From Paraburkholderia haematera (lineage in GTDB: Bacteria; Pseudomonadota; Gammaproteobacteria; Burkholderiales; Burkholderiaceae): a stretch of DNA of 64,000 bases. The notes under the pieces were generated by a model, which worked only from the letters and a program-made list of their open reading frames with translations, was not told the DNA's origin and ran no database searches. Position 1 is the first letter of the stretch; each line of letters begins with the position of its first letter. Of the stretch, positions 8,035 through 17,263 are shown in pieces. The stretch covers positions 298,144-362,143 of the forward strand of contig NZ_CAJNBK010000006.1 of NCBI RefSeq assembly GCF_905220975.1, read 5' to 3'. The position numbers and the translations under genes are program-made.

Positions 8035-9405
8035 TTACTGTTCGATTTGTCCTGCGGCAATGTCCTCGAGTGATCTGCCGCGTGTGGGCACCCCCATCAG
8101 TACCACGGCCATCGCACCGGTCAGGAGCACAAGCGTTGTCGCACCAAACACCCCGGCAAAGCCCAGCAGCGGATAGATGTACCCGACGAGAATAGGCGCG
8201 GCAATCGCGCCCAGCCGGCCAATCGACGAAGCCAGCCCCGTGCCTGTTGCGCGCACGTCGGTGGGGAAAACCTCCGGGGTATACGCATAAACACCGGCAT
8301 AGGTGCCGTTCATGAAGAACGAAAGCAGGATGCCCGACACCATGATGCCCGCATCCGTACGCGTCAACGCAAGCCCAAGCGCCGATACGCCGCCCAATAC
8401 CATGTATGTCGCGATCGTCCCTTGCCGGCCGATCTTTTCATTGAGCCACGCGCCTGAAAAGTATCCCGGGATCTGGGCGATGTAGATCACCAGCGAATAC
8501 GAAAAGCTCCGCGTGATCGTCATGCCGTTCTGAACCAGCAAGCCGGGGATCCACGTAAAGAAAGCGTAGTAGCTGAACGTGATGGACAGCCACATGAGCC
8601 ACGTCATGGCCGTGATGCGCGCGAGTTTCGCCGCCCACAACGCCTTGACGTTCGCGACGATCGACGCACGCCCGGCTGCGAGTGGAACGTTGCCGCCGCG
8701 AACGGGTGACAGCGGCTCCAACTGCATGCCTGCCCGGGTCAACTCCGCTTCCATTCGCGATACGATCGCATCGGCCTCCTCGTGCCGGTTGCGCGTCTCG
8801 AGCCAGCGCGGCGACTCGGGCAACGCGCGGCGCCACCAGAGGAGCATCAGGATGGGCAGTGCAGTGATGACCATGACCGCGCGCCATGCATTGGGGGCGA
8901 GCGGGATCACCAGATAGCCGAGCAGTGCAGCCGCCACGAAGCCGAAGGAGAAAAACCCCGCGAGGCTGCCGGTGAAACTCCCGCGATACCGGCGCGCTAC
9001 GAACTCAGAGAGAAACGGCGCGACGATGGCGCTTTCCGCTCCCGTCCCCAAGCCGGCGACAATGCGCGTAGCAAGAAAAAATCCCCAATCGTTCGCGAGC
9101 GCACTGGCAAGAGACGCTACGCAGTAAATGACGAGCGCGTACATCATGACCTTGCGTCGGCCGATGACGTCACCGAGCATGCCCGCGAGCATCGCGCCGA
9201 AGAAATAGCCCATGAACGTGCCGCTTCCCAGCACGCCTGTCTGTACACTCGTCAGCCCCCATTGCGTGCGCAGCACCGGCAGCAGGAAAGCGAGCACGGC
9301 GGCGTCCATCGCATCGAAGGTGTAGCCGAGGCCGCCCATCAATAGCAGGCGGCGGTGAAACCCTGAAAACGGCAGGCGCTCGATGCGAGCGGCGATCATC
9401 GACAT
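8035..9405 (-). CDS. MFS transporter (sugar-porter/NiaP-like)
   Basis: 456-residue, 12-segment major facilitator protein. Motifs seen: GYTFDAMDAAVLAFLLP in helix 1, GDVIGRRK loop 2-3, and PESPRWLETRNR after helix 6, which is the sugar-porter type PESPR motif. Such proteins carry sugars, nicotinate or aromatic acids. It lies between the GntR regulator and an amidohydrolase, all on the minus strand, so it may import the substrate of the hydrolase. Confidence 0.88.
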   Translation of the reverse strand: MSMIAARIERLPFSGFHRRLLLMGGLGYTFDAMDAAVLAFLLPVLRTQWGLTSVQTGVLGSGTFMGYFFGAMLAGMLGDVIGRRKVMMYALVIYCVASLASALANDWGFFLATRIVAGLGTGAESAIVAPFLSEFVARRYRGSFTGSLAGFFSFGFVAAALLGYLVIPLAPNAWRAVMVITALPILMLLWWRRALPESPRWLETRNRHEEADAIVSRMEAELTRAGMQLEPLSPVRGGNVPLAAGRASIVANVKALWAAKLARITAMTWLMWLSITFSYYAFFTWIPGLLVQNGMTITRSFSYSLVIYIAQIPGYFSGAWLNEKIGRQGTIATYMVLGGVSALGLALTRTDAGIMVSGILLSFFMNGTYAGVYAYTPEVFPTDVRATGTGLASSIGRLGAIAAPILVGYIYPLLGFAGVFGATTLVLLTGAMAVVLMGVPTRGRSLEDIAAGQIEQ

Positions 9406-9465
9406 AAGCAGGCTCCAATAGGGGCTGTGGGGCGCGACAGATGCAGCGTTAACCGGCCAACACCA

Positions 9466-10707
9466 CTAGAGCTCGTTGACGAAGATCCGGCCGTCCTTCA
9501 TGACGAGCGGAATATGCTCGCCCTGGCCTAACAGACAATCGACGGACTTCAGCGGATTGCCATCGACCACCAGCACGTCGGCATGGGCACCCGGCATGAT
9601 TCTGCCGAGCTTGTCCTGCATGCCTAACACTTCCGCGCCAATGAGGGTCGCGCTCGCGATCACTTCGGCGGGCGACATGACTTCGGCCAGAAGCCGGAAT
9701 TCGTCGCTTTGCAGACGCTGCGCTTCGCCGAGCAAATCCGTACCGAAGCCCATCTTGACCCCGGCGCGCTTCATGATTTCAATCGAATGCATGCCGGCGC
9801 CATGCACGTCCGCGACCTTGGCAATGCTTTCCGGCGGCAGCCCATATTTCTCGCCTTCGCTGGCAAGGGCGTCGTATGTGACGAGGGTTGGCACGACATA
9901 CGCGCCGTGCTCCGCGACGAGACGGGCGGTCTCATCGTCAATCAGATTGCCATGTTCGATCGTGCGCACGCCACAGCGCACCGCGCGCGCGATCGTTGCA
10001 GGCGTATAGGCATGAGCGAGAACATAGGTGCCGCGTCCCTGCGCTTCGGCGACGATCGCGCGGATCTCATCTTCTGAATAACCGAATGCGCCGATCGGAT
10101 CGGTCGGTGAAGCAACACCGCCCGAAGCCATAATCTTGATCTGGTCGGCGCCCATTTGCAGTTCCTCGCGTACGGCCCGGCGCACTTCGTCGACGCCGTC
10201 CGCCACGCGACCAAGGGCGCCCACGCGCACGCAGCATCCGCAAGGTGAATCGGGTGGCATGTAGTCGGAGCGGGCGCGCGGATCGGCATGACCGCCCGTC
10301 TGGCTCAACGCGCGGCCAGAGACGAAGAGCCGTGGACCTTCGATGAGTCCAGACTCGACCGCCTGCTTGAACGGGTGCCCGGCACCCCCTGCGTCACGCA
10401 CGGTGGTGAAACCGCGGCGCAGCATCGCGCGCATGATCGGCACGGCGCGCAGCGTAACCAGCACGTTGGGTAGCGTCGCGACGCGCGGCAGGTTGAACTC
10501 GACCGCAACGACATGCACATGCAGATCGATCAGACCCGGCATGATCGTTTTGCCTTTGACGTCAATGACGCACGCGTTGCGGCTCGTTATCGGCTTGTCG
10601 GAGACTTCGCGGATGAGGCCGTCCTCGATGAGAACTTCGACGCCTTGGAGGAGATCAGGATGGGTAGGATCGAGAAGCGCGCCGTTTCGTAGGAGGAAGG
10701 TAGTCAA
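9466..10707 (-). CDS. Amidohydrolase-superfamily metal-dependent hydrolase
   Basis: 413-residue TIM-barrel hydrolase of the imidazolonepropionase/Xaa-Pro dipeptidase-like group. Metal ligands are visible: H63-x-H65 (DLHVHV), K191 (QIKIMASGG), H232 (AHAYTP), H252 (IEHGNL) and D324 (FGTDLLG). The sandwich ends are also present (MPGLIDLHV; PGAHADVLVVDGNP). Cytosolic, with no signal peptide. It lies 60 bp upstream of the MFS gene on the same strand, a likely import-and-hydrolyse pair. The substrate cannot be named. Confidence 0.9.
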   Translation of the reverse strand: MTTFLLRNGALLDPTHPDLLQGVEVLIEDGLIREVSDKPITSRNACVIDVKGKTIMPGLIDLHVHVVAVEFNLPRVATLPNVLVTLRAVPIMRAMLRRGFTTVRDAGGAGHPFKQAVESGLIEGPRLFVSGRALSQTGGHADPRARSDYMPPDSPCGCCVRVGALGRVADGVDEVRRAVREELQMGADQIKIMASGGVASPTDPIGAFGYSEDEIRAIVAEAQGRGTYVLAHAYTPATIARAVRCGVRTIEHGNLIDDETARLVAEHGAYVVPTLVTYDALASEGEKYGLPPESIAKVADVHGAGMHSIEIMKRAGVKMGFGTDLLGEAQRLQSDEFRLLAEVMSPAEVIASATLIGAEVLGMQDKLGRIMPGAHADVLVVDGNPLKSVDCLLGQGEHIPLVMKDGRIFVNEL

Positions 10708-11116
10708 TGGTTGTCTCCTTCAGGTTTCGATCATAGCGCCCGGCACCGGGCTTAGTATCGAGTATGCAGGCTGGCGCATGGAAGCGCTGCCAGGACAATC
10801 ATCAGGATCAGACGGATACGCATCAAGTATGTACGCTGACGAACACGTGGTGCGAACCGATACGAGATCAACGGCCGACGGTTCATGCTGCACTGCGACG
10901 ACTTCACGGTAGCGCCGTAAAAATATCGAAAAAAGCTTTTCCCACATATTGATCTATTGGACACCTCAGCATTAAGATGGGCCCCTTGGCTCGCGATATG
11001 CCACCTGAACGCAAGGTGACAGCCCGCGGCAGCCATCCCCGAATCGATCCTGCTCGCAAAGCGAGGCCAACGGATCAGATTCCCTGCGAAGCACCAGGCT
11101 CAGCCAGGAGACGGAG
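10708..11116. other. Intergenic region
   Basis: 409 bp between the divergent amidohydrolase and a small plus-strand gene. No gene, repeat or clear hairpin was seen. It probably holds both promoters. Confidence 0.35.
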
Positions 11117-11323
11117 ATGCTCAGTCCACATGAATTCGCGACCCTCATGCTGCTCAAGGATGCGCCGGATCTGCTGAGTTTGGACGGCGCCGATCTGGAA
11201 GCGCTTCTGGACCGCCAGCTCGTTACGCTGGAAAACCTCCCCTCCGGGCAGCAACGCCCGCTCATTACCGATGACGGACAGATGTTTCTGAAGGCCGCCG
11301 CTCGTATTCTGAACGACGAATGA
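11117..11323 (+). CDS. Conserved small hypothetical protein (68 aa)
   Basis: 68-residue acidic soluble protein with a Leu-rich N-terminal helix (LSPHEFATLMLLKDAPDLL) and no signal or membrane segment. ATG 11117 follows GGAGACGGAG closely, so it is very likely translated. I recognise the style of a short Burkholderia protein of unknown function but no domain. It precedes another small gene by 40 bp. Confidence 0.7.
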   Translation: MLSPHEFATLMLLKDAPDLLSLDGADLEALLDRQLVTLENLPSGQQRPLITDDGQMFLKAAARILNDE

Positions 11324-11363
11324 CACGTATCGCTTGATCGGTTTGACAGTCAAGGAGTGTTCC

Positions 11364-11522
11364 GTGGCCGAGTCGTGGACAGGAATCGTTGTGGGTCTAT
11401 GTGGGCTAAGCGCTGCCGTGCTGCTGATCGCCGTTCACTATTGGCGCGAGCTGACGCGGCGGCGGAAACTCAAGCGGATGGATCATCGCGATTGCTGGGA
11501 AGTGATGCGCCATAGGCGCTGA
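11364..11522 (+). CDS. Small single-pass membrane protein (52 aa)
   Basis: 52-residue protein starting at GTG 11364 with AAGGAG 6 bases upstream. One membrane helix (about 5-24, GIVVGLCGLSAAVLLIAVHYW) is followed by a basic cytosolic tail (RRRKLKR). Function unknown. It probably shares a transcript with the 68-residue gene upstream. Confidence 0.6.
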   Translation: MAESWTGIVVGLCGLSAAVLLIAVHYWRELTRRRKLKRMDHRDCWEVMRHRR

Positions 11523-11687
11523 GGGCAACTCGCGCGGATTTCCAGACCAGTCCTTTTCAAATGGACGCGACCGCGTAGCCGAGCCGACTGGATTCGGGCT
11601 CAGCGATGCCGGCCTGACTACTGAACGCGTTCGAACCTGTTTGATTCAATCGGACCCGCAGCACATCAGGTCACAAGAAAGCCGATC

Positions 11688-12095
11688 ATGATCTGGCTAG
11701 CCAATACAGTGCTTGTCGTGCATGCGCTGCTTGCGGTTTTCATCGTGTGCGGATTCGCCGCGATCTGGGTGGGTGCCGGCCTCGGCTGGAAGTGGATACG
11801 CCATAAACTTTTCCGGCTCACACATCTGTTCCTCATCGTTATCGTGTCGACCCTCTCGCTGCTTGGGGTCGCATGTCCGTTGACGACACTTGAAGACTGG
11901 CTGCGTACGGGGTCGCTGGAAACGAACGGATTCGCGCAAGGTTTCATCCAGCGTTGGGTGAGCCGTTTGCTCTTCTACGATTTTCCAGTCTGGGTATTTA
12001 CGCTCCTGTACGGCGCTTTCGGTCTGGTGGTGTTGCTGACCTGGCGCCTCGTTCCACCCCGGAACGCATCTCGAACGAAGGCAACGCGCCGGTGA
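11688..12095 (+). CDS. DUF2784 family membrane protein
   Basis: 135-residue protein with four hydrophobic segments and the DUF2784 features: VHALLAVFIVCGF in helix 1, RLTHLFLIVIVS in helix 2 and GVACPLTTLEDWLR at the centre. Inner-membrane protein of unknown function that is frequent in proteobacteria. Its ribosome site is weak. It stands alone. Confidence 0.85.
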   Translation: MIWLANTVLVVHALLAVFIVCGFAAIWVGAGLGWKWIRHKLFRLTHLFLIVIVSTLSLLGVACPLTTLEDWLRTGSLETNGFAQGFIQRWVSRLLFYDFPVWVFTLLYGAFGLVVLLTWRLVPPRNASRTKATRR

Positions 12096-12403
12096 GCGCT
12101 CCTCTGCGGCAAACGCACGGCAGCGTGAAATTGCGGCCGGCGTGTCACCGCCTCGTCTAGAGAAGCTTCAAATTCATTACAGGCATAGCGTTCACTCAAT
12201 ACAGACCATAAATAACTTTTACTTTCCGATTTTCCGTCGCGCCGCCATTGTGTGAACCGTACAGCCGGACCAAATAGCCGCGAACCATGCGCTGCGTCGC
12301 CGCACGCATGGGAAACATGGTTATCCCTTCAGATGATGATTTATTAAGATTCCTTAAGAAATCGTTCGTTGATCGGACCAATAAACGGAAAGGAGACAAA
12401 TCG
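12096..12403. other. Intergenic region upstream of propeller lipoprotein
   Basis: 308 bp, with an AT-rich stretch at 12325-12400 that is likely the promoter of the lipoprotein gene. No other gene is supported. Confidence 0.35.
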
Positions 12404-13525
12404 ATGGAAAATCGCGTGAAGATCTTGATGTTGCTCGCTGCGGCCGCATTGGCCGGCTGCGGAGGTGGAGATAACGTCAGCGCACCGACACCGCCCAAAC
12501 TACTGACGAACATCGCAGTGCCCAATGCTTCGAGCCCGCCATTCAGTTTCGACATCGGTTACGTCGAGGCCGGAAAATACTATCTTACTGACCGAAATAA
12601 CAAAGCAGTCGATGTCGTGGATACCAAGTCGAACACGTTGATCGCCCAGATCCTGGGGCCATTCATCGGCGCCGGCGCCACGACAAACGAGTCCGGTCCA
12701 GACGGAATTGTCGGTATCACCGGCACGAACACGATCTATGTCGGCGACGTGGACTCAGTCAAAGTGATCGATACGGCTACGCAAGCGACGGTCAACACAA
12801 TCGCCATCAGTAATTCCGGATCGCGCGTGGATGAGGGTTGCTACGATCCTGACGATCATCTCGTCATGTACGCGAGCCCTGGAGACTCGCCGCCGTTCGT
12901 CACGTTCATTTCCACGCTGACGCAAAAGGCGGTCGTCAAGCTCCCTTTCAACGGTTCGTCGGGGCTCGAAGCGTGCACCTATGATCCTGCCTCGAAGAGC
13001 TTCCTGATCAACAATGACGGGACCGCTGCGAACCCCGAGGGTGAGCTCGATGTCATTACCGCCAGCTCCGCGGTGGCGGGAAGTCCCGCTGTCAGCAAGT
13101 CGTTTCCACTAGGGAAATGCGGACCGTCGGGAATCGTGCTGGGCCCGAATAACGACGTACTCATTGGTTGCGACCCGCGGGCCGGCGACCCTCTCATCAC
13201 GCTGATTCTCGATCGTTCGAGTGGTGCAATTCAAGCCAGCTTGCCGTTTGGCGGGGTAGACCAGGTCAATTACGATCCGGCTTCCAATCGCTATTTCCTG
13301 CCGGCCCGGCACTATGTGACGAGCGGTACTGCTGCCGCGTCTGGCTTTAGTCCGCAGATGGGCGTAATCGATGGCGCGTCACGGCAGTTGCTCTTCAAGA
13401 TTCCGGTGGGTACAGGCGCACATTCTGTCGCCATCGACAGCGCCCTTGGGCAGGTGTACGTGCCGTTCCAGCCCGGCGCGGCGGGCTTTCCCAACGGCGG
13501 TATCTCGGTGTTCTCGACCCACTAG
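12404..13525 (+). CDS. Secreted beta-propeller lipoprotein (YncE/NHL-like)
   Basis: 373-residue lipoprotein. The lipobox LAGC places the lipidated Cys at residue 19, followed by GGGD. The body is built of repeated beta-rich blades with TNTIYVGDVDSVKVIDTATQ and GQVYVPFQPG, like YVTN/NHL propellers. The start is ATG 12404 with AAGGAG upstream; a longer reading frame from 12287 lacks a signal. Probably periplasm-facing or surface-attached. No enzymatic motif seen. Confidence 0.8.
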   Translation: MENRVKILMLLAAAALAGCGGGDNVSAPTPPKLLTNIAVPNASSPPFSFDIGYVEAGKYYLTDRNNKAVDVVDTKSNTLIAQILGPFIGAGATTNESGPDGIVGITGTNTIYVGDVDSVKVIDTATQATVNTIAISNSGSRVDEGCYDPDDHLVMYASPGDSPPFVTFISTLTQKAVVKLPFNGSSGLEACTYDPASKSFLINNDGTAANPEGELDVITASSAVAGSPAVSKSFPLGKCGPSGIVLGPNNDVLIGCDPRAGDPLITLILDRSSGAIQASLPFGGVDQVNYDPASNRYFLPARHYVTSGTAAASGFSPQMGVIDGASRQLLFKIPVGTGAHSVAIDSALGQVYVPFQPGAAGFPNGGISVFSTH

Positions 13526-13542
13526 TCTTTCCGATGCGGGTC

Positions 13543-13585
13543 GTGGTCGAGGGGGGCGGCTCGCTTGCCGCCCATCCGGACCACG
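13543..13585. terminator. GC-rich hairpin between convergent genes
   Basis: GGGCGGC (13554-13560) and GCCGCCC (13567-13573) form a perfect 7-bp stem with a 6-base loop. Outer arms (GTGGTC / GACCAC) can extend it. There is no T-run, so it may act as a hairpin pause or Rho-linked terminator between the lipoprotein and porin genes. Confidence 0.45.
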
Positions 13586-13677
13586 CATCGAATTAATGCT
13601 AGCGGGCCCATGAGTGCCACACAGCGCCGCGGCCTCGGGTCCACTGCTATCCCCGGGCTCGCGGCACTCCTAAGCGA

Positions 13678-14832
13678 TTAGAACTGGTGCCGGATGCCGA
13701 CACGCGCAAGGAGTTGATTCGCGCTCGTCGAGGGCGAATCGGCACCGGTGATGTAGGCGGTATTCAGCGGCGCCGCCACCGTGCTTCCGCCCGACGCGTG
13801 CTGATAAAGCCCTTGCACATAGACGTCCGTACGCAGCGACAGGTTGTAGTCCGCCATCAAGCCGAATTGCTGCCATTTTGGCTTCGAGTTGCCCGCGTTG
13901 CTGTCGAAATGCCCGAGCGTGTAGGTGTACATGGCGCCGACATAGGCACTCTTGGTGAACTGATACTTGGCATTGACTTCGAAGTTGTCGAACTTCAACG
14001 AGCTCGCCGTGTTCGCGAAGTTTCCTACATACACGGACCCCGTCGCGTCGTTCAGGCTCGTATGGCTGTACACGAAGCCAAGCACCGTCGGACCGATCGT
14101 ATAGTTGATGCCCGCGCCCCAAACCTGTTGGCGTCCGGCAAAGAAGTCTGTGTCGTCGGCTGCTAGCGATCCGCCTGACGTGCCGCCCGGATTATTGATC
14201 TGCATGTACGCTGCCGCCACGGTCACCGAGCTGCCGACGTATTGCGCGCCAAGACTGTATGAACGGTTGTTCGCGAAGCCGCCCGCCTGGTTGCTGAAAC
14301 CGTACAGGCCGCCGAACGTTACGCCGCCATAAGTGTTGCTCGTGTACTTGACGCTGTTGTTCAGGCGGAATGAGTTGTCGGTGTTGTCGTTATCGTACGG
14401 ATGCGACATCAGATAGCCGGCCCAGTTGCCGTTCGCCGTGAGCGGTGCGAGGAAGTCGACAACGGAATCGTATTGCCGGCCCATCGTCAGTGTGCCGAAT
14501 TGCGCCGAACTGAGACCGACGTATGCCTGCCGGCCGAACATCCGGTTACCTTGGCCGAGTTTGCCCGAGTTGACGTCGAAGCCGTTCTCCAACTGGAAGA
14601 TGGCCTTGGTTCCGCCACCCAGATCTTCGGTGCCTTTCAAGCCCCAGCGGCTGCCTTGCGCAAAGCCGCTCTCCATCTGTACGTTCGAATGCCCACCCGA
14701 GTTGCTGGTGTAGTTCAGACCTTCGTCGATCAAGCCGTACAGCGTGACGCTGCTTTGCGCCATCGCGCTCATTGGGGCAAGCGCGCAGCCGAGCGCCGTG
14801 TTGGCAGCCGCGGCAATCAGGAGTTTTTTCAT
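13678..14832 (-). CDS. Gram-negative trimeric porin (Burkholderia OmpC-type)
   Basis: 384-residue outer-membrane porin. Signal peptide 1-25 ending AMA before QSSVTLYGLIDEGLNY, which is the classic first strand of Burkholderia porins. Sixteen-strand features follow: GSRWGLKGTEDLGGG, AIFQLENGF, FGRQAYVGL, and the C-terminal LLARVGIRHQF ending in Phe, required for BAM assembly. General diffusion channel for small anions or neutral solutes. Lies 100 bp after the LysR gene on the same strand. Confidence 0.95.
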   Translation of the reverse strand: MKKLLIAAAANTALGCALAPMSAMAQSSVTLYGLIDEGLNYTSNSGGHSNVQMESGFAQGSRWGLKGTEDLGGGTKAIFQLENGFDVNSGKLGQGNRMFGRQAYVGLSSAQFGTLTMGRQYDSVVDFLAPLTANGNWAGYLMSHPYDNDNTDNSFRLNNSVKYTSNTYGGVTFGGLYGFSNQAGGFANNRSYSLGAQYVGSSVTVAAAYMQINNPGGTSGGSLAADDTDFFAGRQQVWGAGINYTIGPTVLGFVYSHTSLNDATGSVYVGNFANTASSLKFDNFEVNAKYQFTKSAYVGAMYTYTLGHFDSNAGNSKPKWQQFGLMADYNLSLRTDVYVQGLYQHASGGSTVAAPLNTAYITGADSPSTSANQLLARVGIRHQF

Positions 14833-14932
14833 GAATGCAGATCCTTGTGGGTATGATGACCTCGCCGGTATTTCGTCGCGTCAACGGCGCGGCGGCACAG
14901 ATATCCGGCGTCAGGTTCGTGCACTTTAGGAC

Positions 14933-15916
14933 CTACAAAATGCGGTTCCACAGCAATTCAGTATTGCCCGATTGGTGTTGTAGCGGGCCGACGCCTATCG
15001 CATCCTTCCGCTTGCTTTCTTCCGGCGTGTGACGATAGCGCTCGACGACAAAGTCGACGAAGCTGCGCAGCGCGCGCGCCATGTGCGGCTGCCCGGAATA
15101 GAGCAGCCATACGGTACGCTCGTCGGCGCACAGTGTCGCGTCGCTCAGCAGTGCGCGCAGACTGCCGTCCGCGAGCTCCTGCTGTACCACGGATTGGGAG
15201 AGCCGTGCGATCCCGAGCCCGGCCTGCACAGCCCGTTTAACGACCAACGGGCTTTGTATGTTGAGAATCGGCCGCACGACGACGCGCTGCGTGCCGTGCG
15301 CGTCGCGGAATTCCCAATAGCGGCTTGGCGCATCCGAGGCGACTAGTACGTCGTGCGATGCGAGTTCCGCCGGCGTGCGCGGCGCCCTGCACCTCGCCAG
15401 ATAGGCGGGGCTCGCAACGATCACGTCGCGAGTCTGCGCGAGCGGCCGGCAGACAAGCGACGAGTCGCGCAGGCGCCGCTCGGCGCCGAAACATACATCG
15501 AACTCGCTCGGCGCCACGTCGTTCATATTGTCGAACACGGTCAACTCGAAGTTCATGCGTGGCTCCTTCAGGCGGTATGCCGCCAGCACGTCAGGCAGGT
15601 CCGTCGTCGCAAAGAGCGATGACGCCGCGATCCTGAGCAAACCGGCCGGCTGCCCCACGGCGGACGCAATGCACTCGTCCATCGTGTCGAGTTGTTTGAG
15701 CAATTCGACGCAACACGCCCAATAGGATTGCCCGGTGCTTGTCAGCGAAACACGCCGTGTGGTCCGATTGATCAGGCGCACGCCCAAATGCTCCTCGAGC
15801 GCCGCCACGCTGCGGGTAACGACCGAATTGGAAATACCCAATTGCTTGGCCGCTTCCGCAAAATTCAGACATTCCGCGACTTTGGTGAAGATGCGTATCG
15901 ACGCGAGCTGATTCAT
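14933..15916 (-). CDS. LysR family transcriptional regulator
   Basis: 327-residue regulator with an N-terminal winged helix (1-60; FAEAAKQLGISNSVVTRSVAALEEHLGVRL) and a substrate-binding domain (about 90-295). It is CrgA-like, the single-transcript LysR type with a TTRRVSLTSTG wing. It lies upstream of the porin gene in the same direction, so it could regulate the porin, but no site could be singled out. The C-terminal 30 residues beyond FVVERYR look unstructured. Confidence 0.9.
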   Translation of the reverse strand: MNQLASIRIFTKVAECLNFAEAAKQLGISNSVVTRSVAALEEHLGVRLINRTTRRVSLTSTGQSYWACCVELLKQLDTMDECIASAVGQPAGLLRIAASSLFATTDLPDVLAAYRLKEPRMNFELTVFDNMNDVAPSEFDVCFGAERRLRDSSLVCRPLAQTRDVIVASPAYLARCRAPRTPAELASHDVLVASDAPSRYWEFRDAHGTQRVVVRPILNIQSPLVVKRAVQAGLGIARLSQSVVQQELADGSLRALLSDATLCADERTVWLLYSGQPHMARALRSFVDFVVERYRHTPEESKRKDAIGVGPLQHQSGNTELLWNRIL

Positions 15917-16249
15917 CGCGTCTTCCGGTGATGGCGGGACAGCCGGCTGGTGAGGTAATACGGAGGGGCGGAATGGCGAAAGGACACGGGATATCTACTC
16001 CGTCGGCCGGGTTGTCGAACTCTGTGCGGGTGATTGGCATTGCGCGGGCGCCCGGGCAAAATCAAACGCCGGCGCTGGTCTGTAGAGTAAATCGCGTGTC
16101 CTTACCCGAAACCGTCCGGTTGATTACAGCGCTGTTATCTAAGCAGTGTTACGGCTGATCCTGTCTCTATTCGCAATCGGATCGCCCGATGGCGGTCAGT
16201 ATCTGGAAGGGTGCCGGTGGCTGCCGCTACAAGGGATATCTCAGTCGGC
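15917..16249. other. Intergenic region between LysR and TetR genes
   Basis: 333 bp between the divergent LysR and TetR genes. The LysR promoter should lie at the left end. Nothing else is supported until the TetR promoter at 16250. Confidence 0.35.
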
Positions 16250-16278
16250 TTGACAATAGTTTCTTGATTGCATATTCT
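16250..16278 (+). promoter_or_regulatory. Strong sigma70-type promoter for TetR operon
   Basis: TTGACA at 16250-16255, 17-bp spacer, TATTCT at 16273-16278. The -35 is a perfect consensus match and the -10 matches 4 of 6 bases. The predicted start of transcription (about 16285) is 30 bp before the chosen start codon of the TetR gene. Confidence 0.75.
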
Positions 16279-16297
16279 AAAATGAACAATCAAGAAA
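16260..16297. promoter_or_regulatory. Perfect inverted repeat over the TetR promoter (candidate operator)
   Basis: TTTCTTGATTG (16260-16270) and CAATCAAGAAA (16287-16297) are perfect 11-bp inverted arms separated by 16 bp. One arm lies in the -35/-10 spacer and the other at the transcription start, so a bound dimer or pair of dimers would occlude RNA polymerase. Likely autoregulatory. Confidence 0.7.
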
Positions 16298-16314
16298 TGC
16301 AGGAAATGGCAGAT

Positions 16315-16908
16315 ATGGGACGCTCACGTGAGTACGACGAGGAATTAGTGTTGACAGGTGCAATGCACGCCTTTCGGCGCGAAGGCTATTTCGCGGTCTC
16401 GATCAAAGATCTGGAGGAGGCTACCGGTCTCAAAGGCGGCAGCATCTACAACAGCTACGGCGACAAGGCCGGTTTGTTTTCTGCTGCTCTCGCTCACTAC
16501 AACCAGAAGGTTCTGCACCGACGCATTGCTGACTTTGCGTCGGAAGCGGCAGGCTTGCGTGGCTTACGCAAGCTCTTTTTGTCATTGCTCCGTGAACCGG
16601 ACGGAGAGTCGTTCGGCTGTCTGATCACCAACGCCGCAATCGAATTTGGCGGCAGTGGCCGTTCGATGCCGACGGGTATCGATGAGGGACTCCAGATTCT
16701 GTCGCGCACGTTTACCGCGCGGCTTGTATCGGCACGCCGTGCCGGCCAGCTTTCAACGGAGATAGAACCCGCACGTGCGGCCTCGAAATTACTGGCGCTC
16801 TATCAGGGAACGCTCGTGCTCGTTCGTGCCGGCTATGACAAGGCGCTGCTAAAGGCGCTGATCAATGACGAATTCGACCGACTGGAAGGACTCCGCCATG
16901 TCACCTGA
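16315..16908 (+). CDS. TetR/AcrR family transcriptional regulator
   Basis: 197-residue regulator. Helix-turn-helix at about 20-60 (YFAVSIKDLEEATGLKGGSIYNSYGDKAGLF), which is the TetR recognition-helix pattern. The C-terminal ligand domain resembles the COG1309 class with LITNAAIEFG. I chose ATG 16315 because a promoter and inverted repeat lie just upstream and AGGA is suitably spaced; ATGs at 16282, 16297 and 16306 fall in or next to the repeat. It overlaps the next gene by 11 bp and heads a three-gene operon. Confidence 0.9.
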   Translation: MGRSREYDEELVLTGAMHAFRREGYFAVSIKDLEEATGLKGGSIYNSYGDKAGLFSAALAHYNQKVLHRRIADFASEAAGLRGLRKLFLSLLREPDGESFGCLITNAAIEFGGSGRSMPTGIDEGLQILSRTFTARLVSARRAGQLSTEIEPARAASKLLALYQGTLVLVRAGYDKALLKALINDEFDRLEGLRHVT

Positions 16909-17263
16909 AACACTTTGGAATCGGTATGCGGCTACCTGGTCGAGAGATTCGGATACCCGTATTGGCGAACTTGCAGCTTGCCTCGCGGATAACGTGATGT
17001 ATTGCGATCCAAACGGCCCCATCGAGGGCCGTCTGGCCATCTCGGCCTACATGGGTGACTTTCAGCAAAACGTTCCCGGTGGAACATTCCGTATTCGAAC
17101 GCTTCTGCACCATCACGATCGCACGCTCGCACACTGGAGTTTGCACGGGCCGGATAACAGTACGCTACAGACAGGGACCAGCTTTGGTCTGCTTTCAAAT
17201 GACGGGCGACTTCAGAGCATTACCGGGTTTTTCTATCGACCCGATGAAGATCAACCGACATGA
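16898..17263 (+). CDS. SnoaL-like/NTF2-fold protein
   Basis: 121-residue alpha+beta barrel protein of the nuclear transport factor 2 superfamily. Typical segments: LWNRYAATWSRDSDTRIGELAACLADNVMYCDPNGPIEGRLAISAYM at the start, then alternating strands and the final GRLQSITGFFY. Members act as isomerases, cyclases or binding proteins. ATG 16898 has GGAAGGA upstream and lies inside the end of the TetR gene, so translation is coupled. Substrate unknown. Confidence 0.82.
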   Translation: MSPETLWNRYAATWSRDSDTRIGELAACLADNVMYCDPNGPIEGRLAISAYMGDFQQNVPGGTFRIRTLLHHHDRTLAHWSLHGPDNSTLQTGTSFGLLSNDGRLQSITGFFYRPDEDQPT

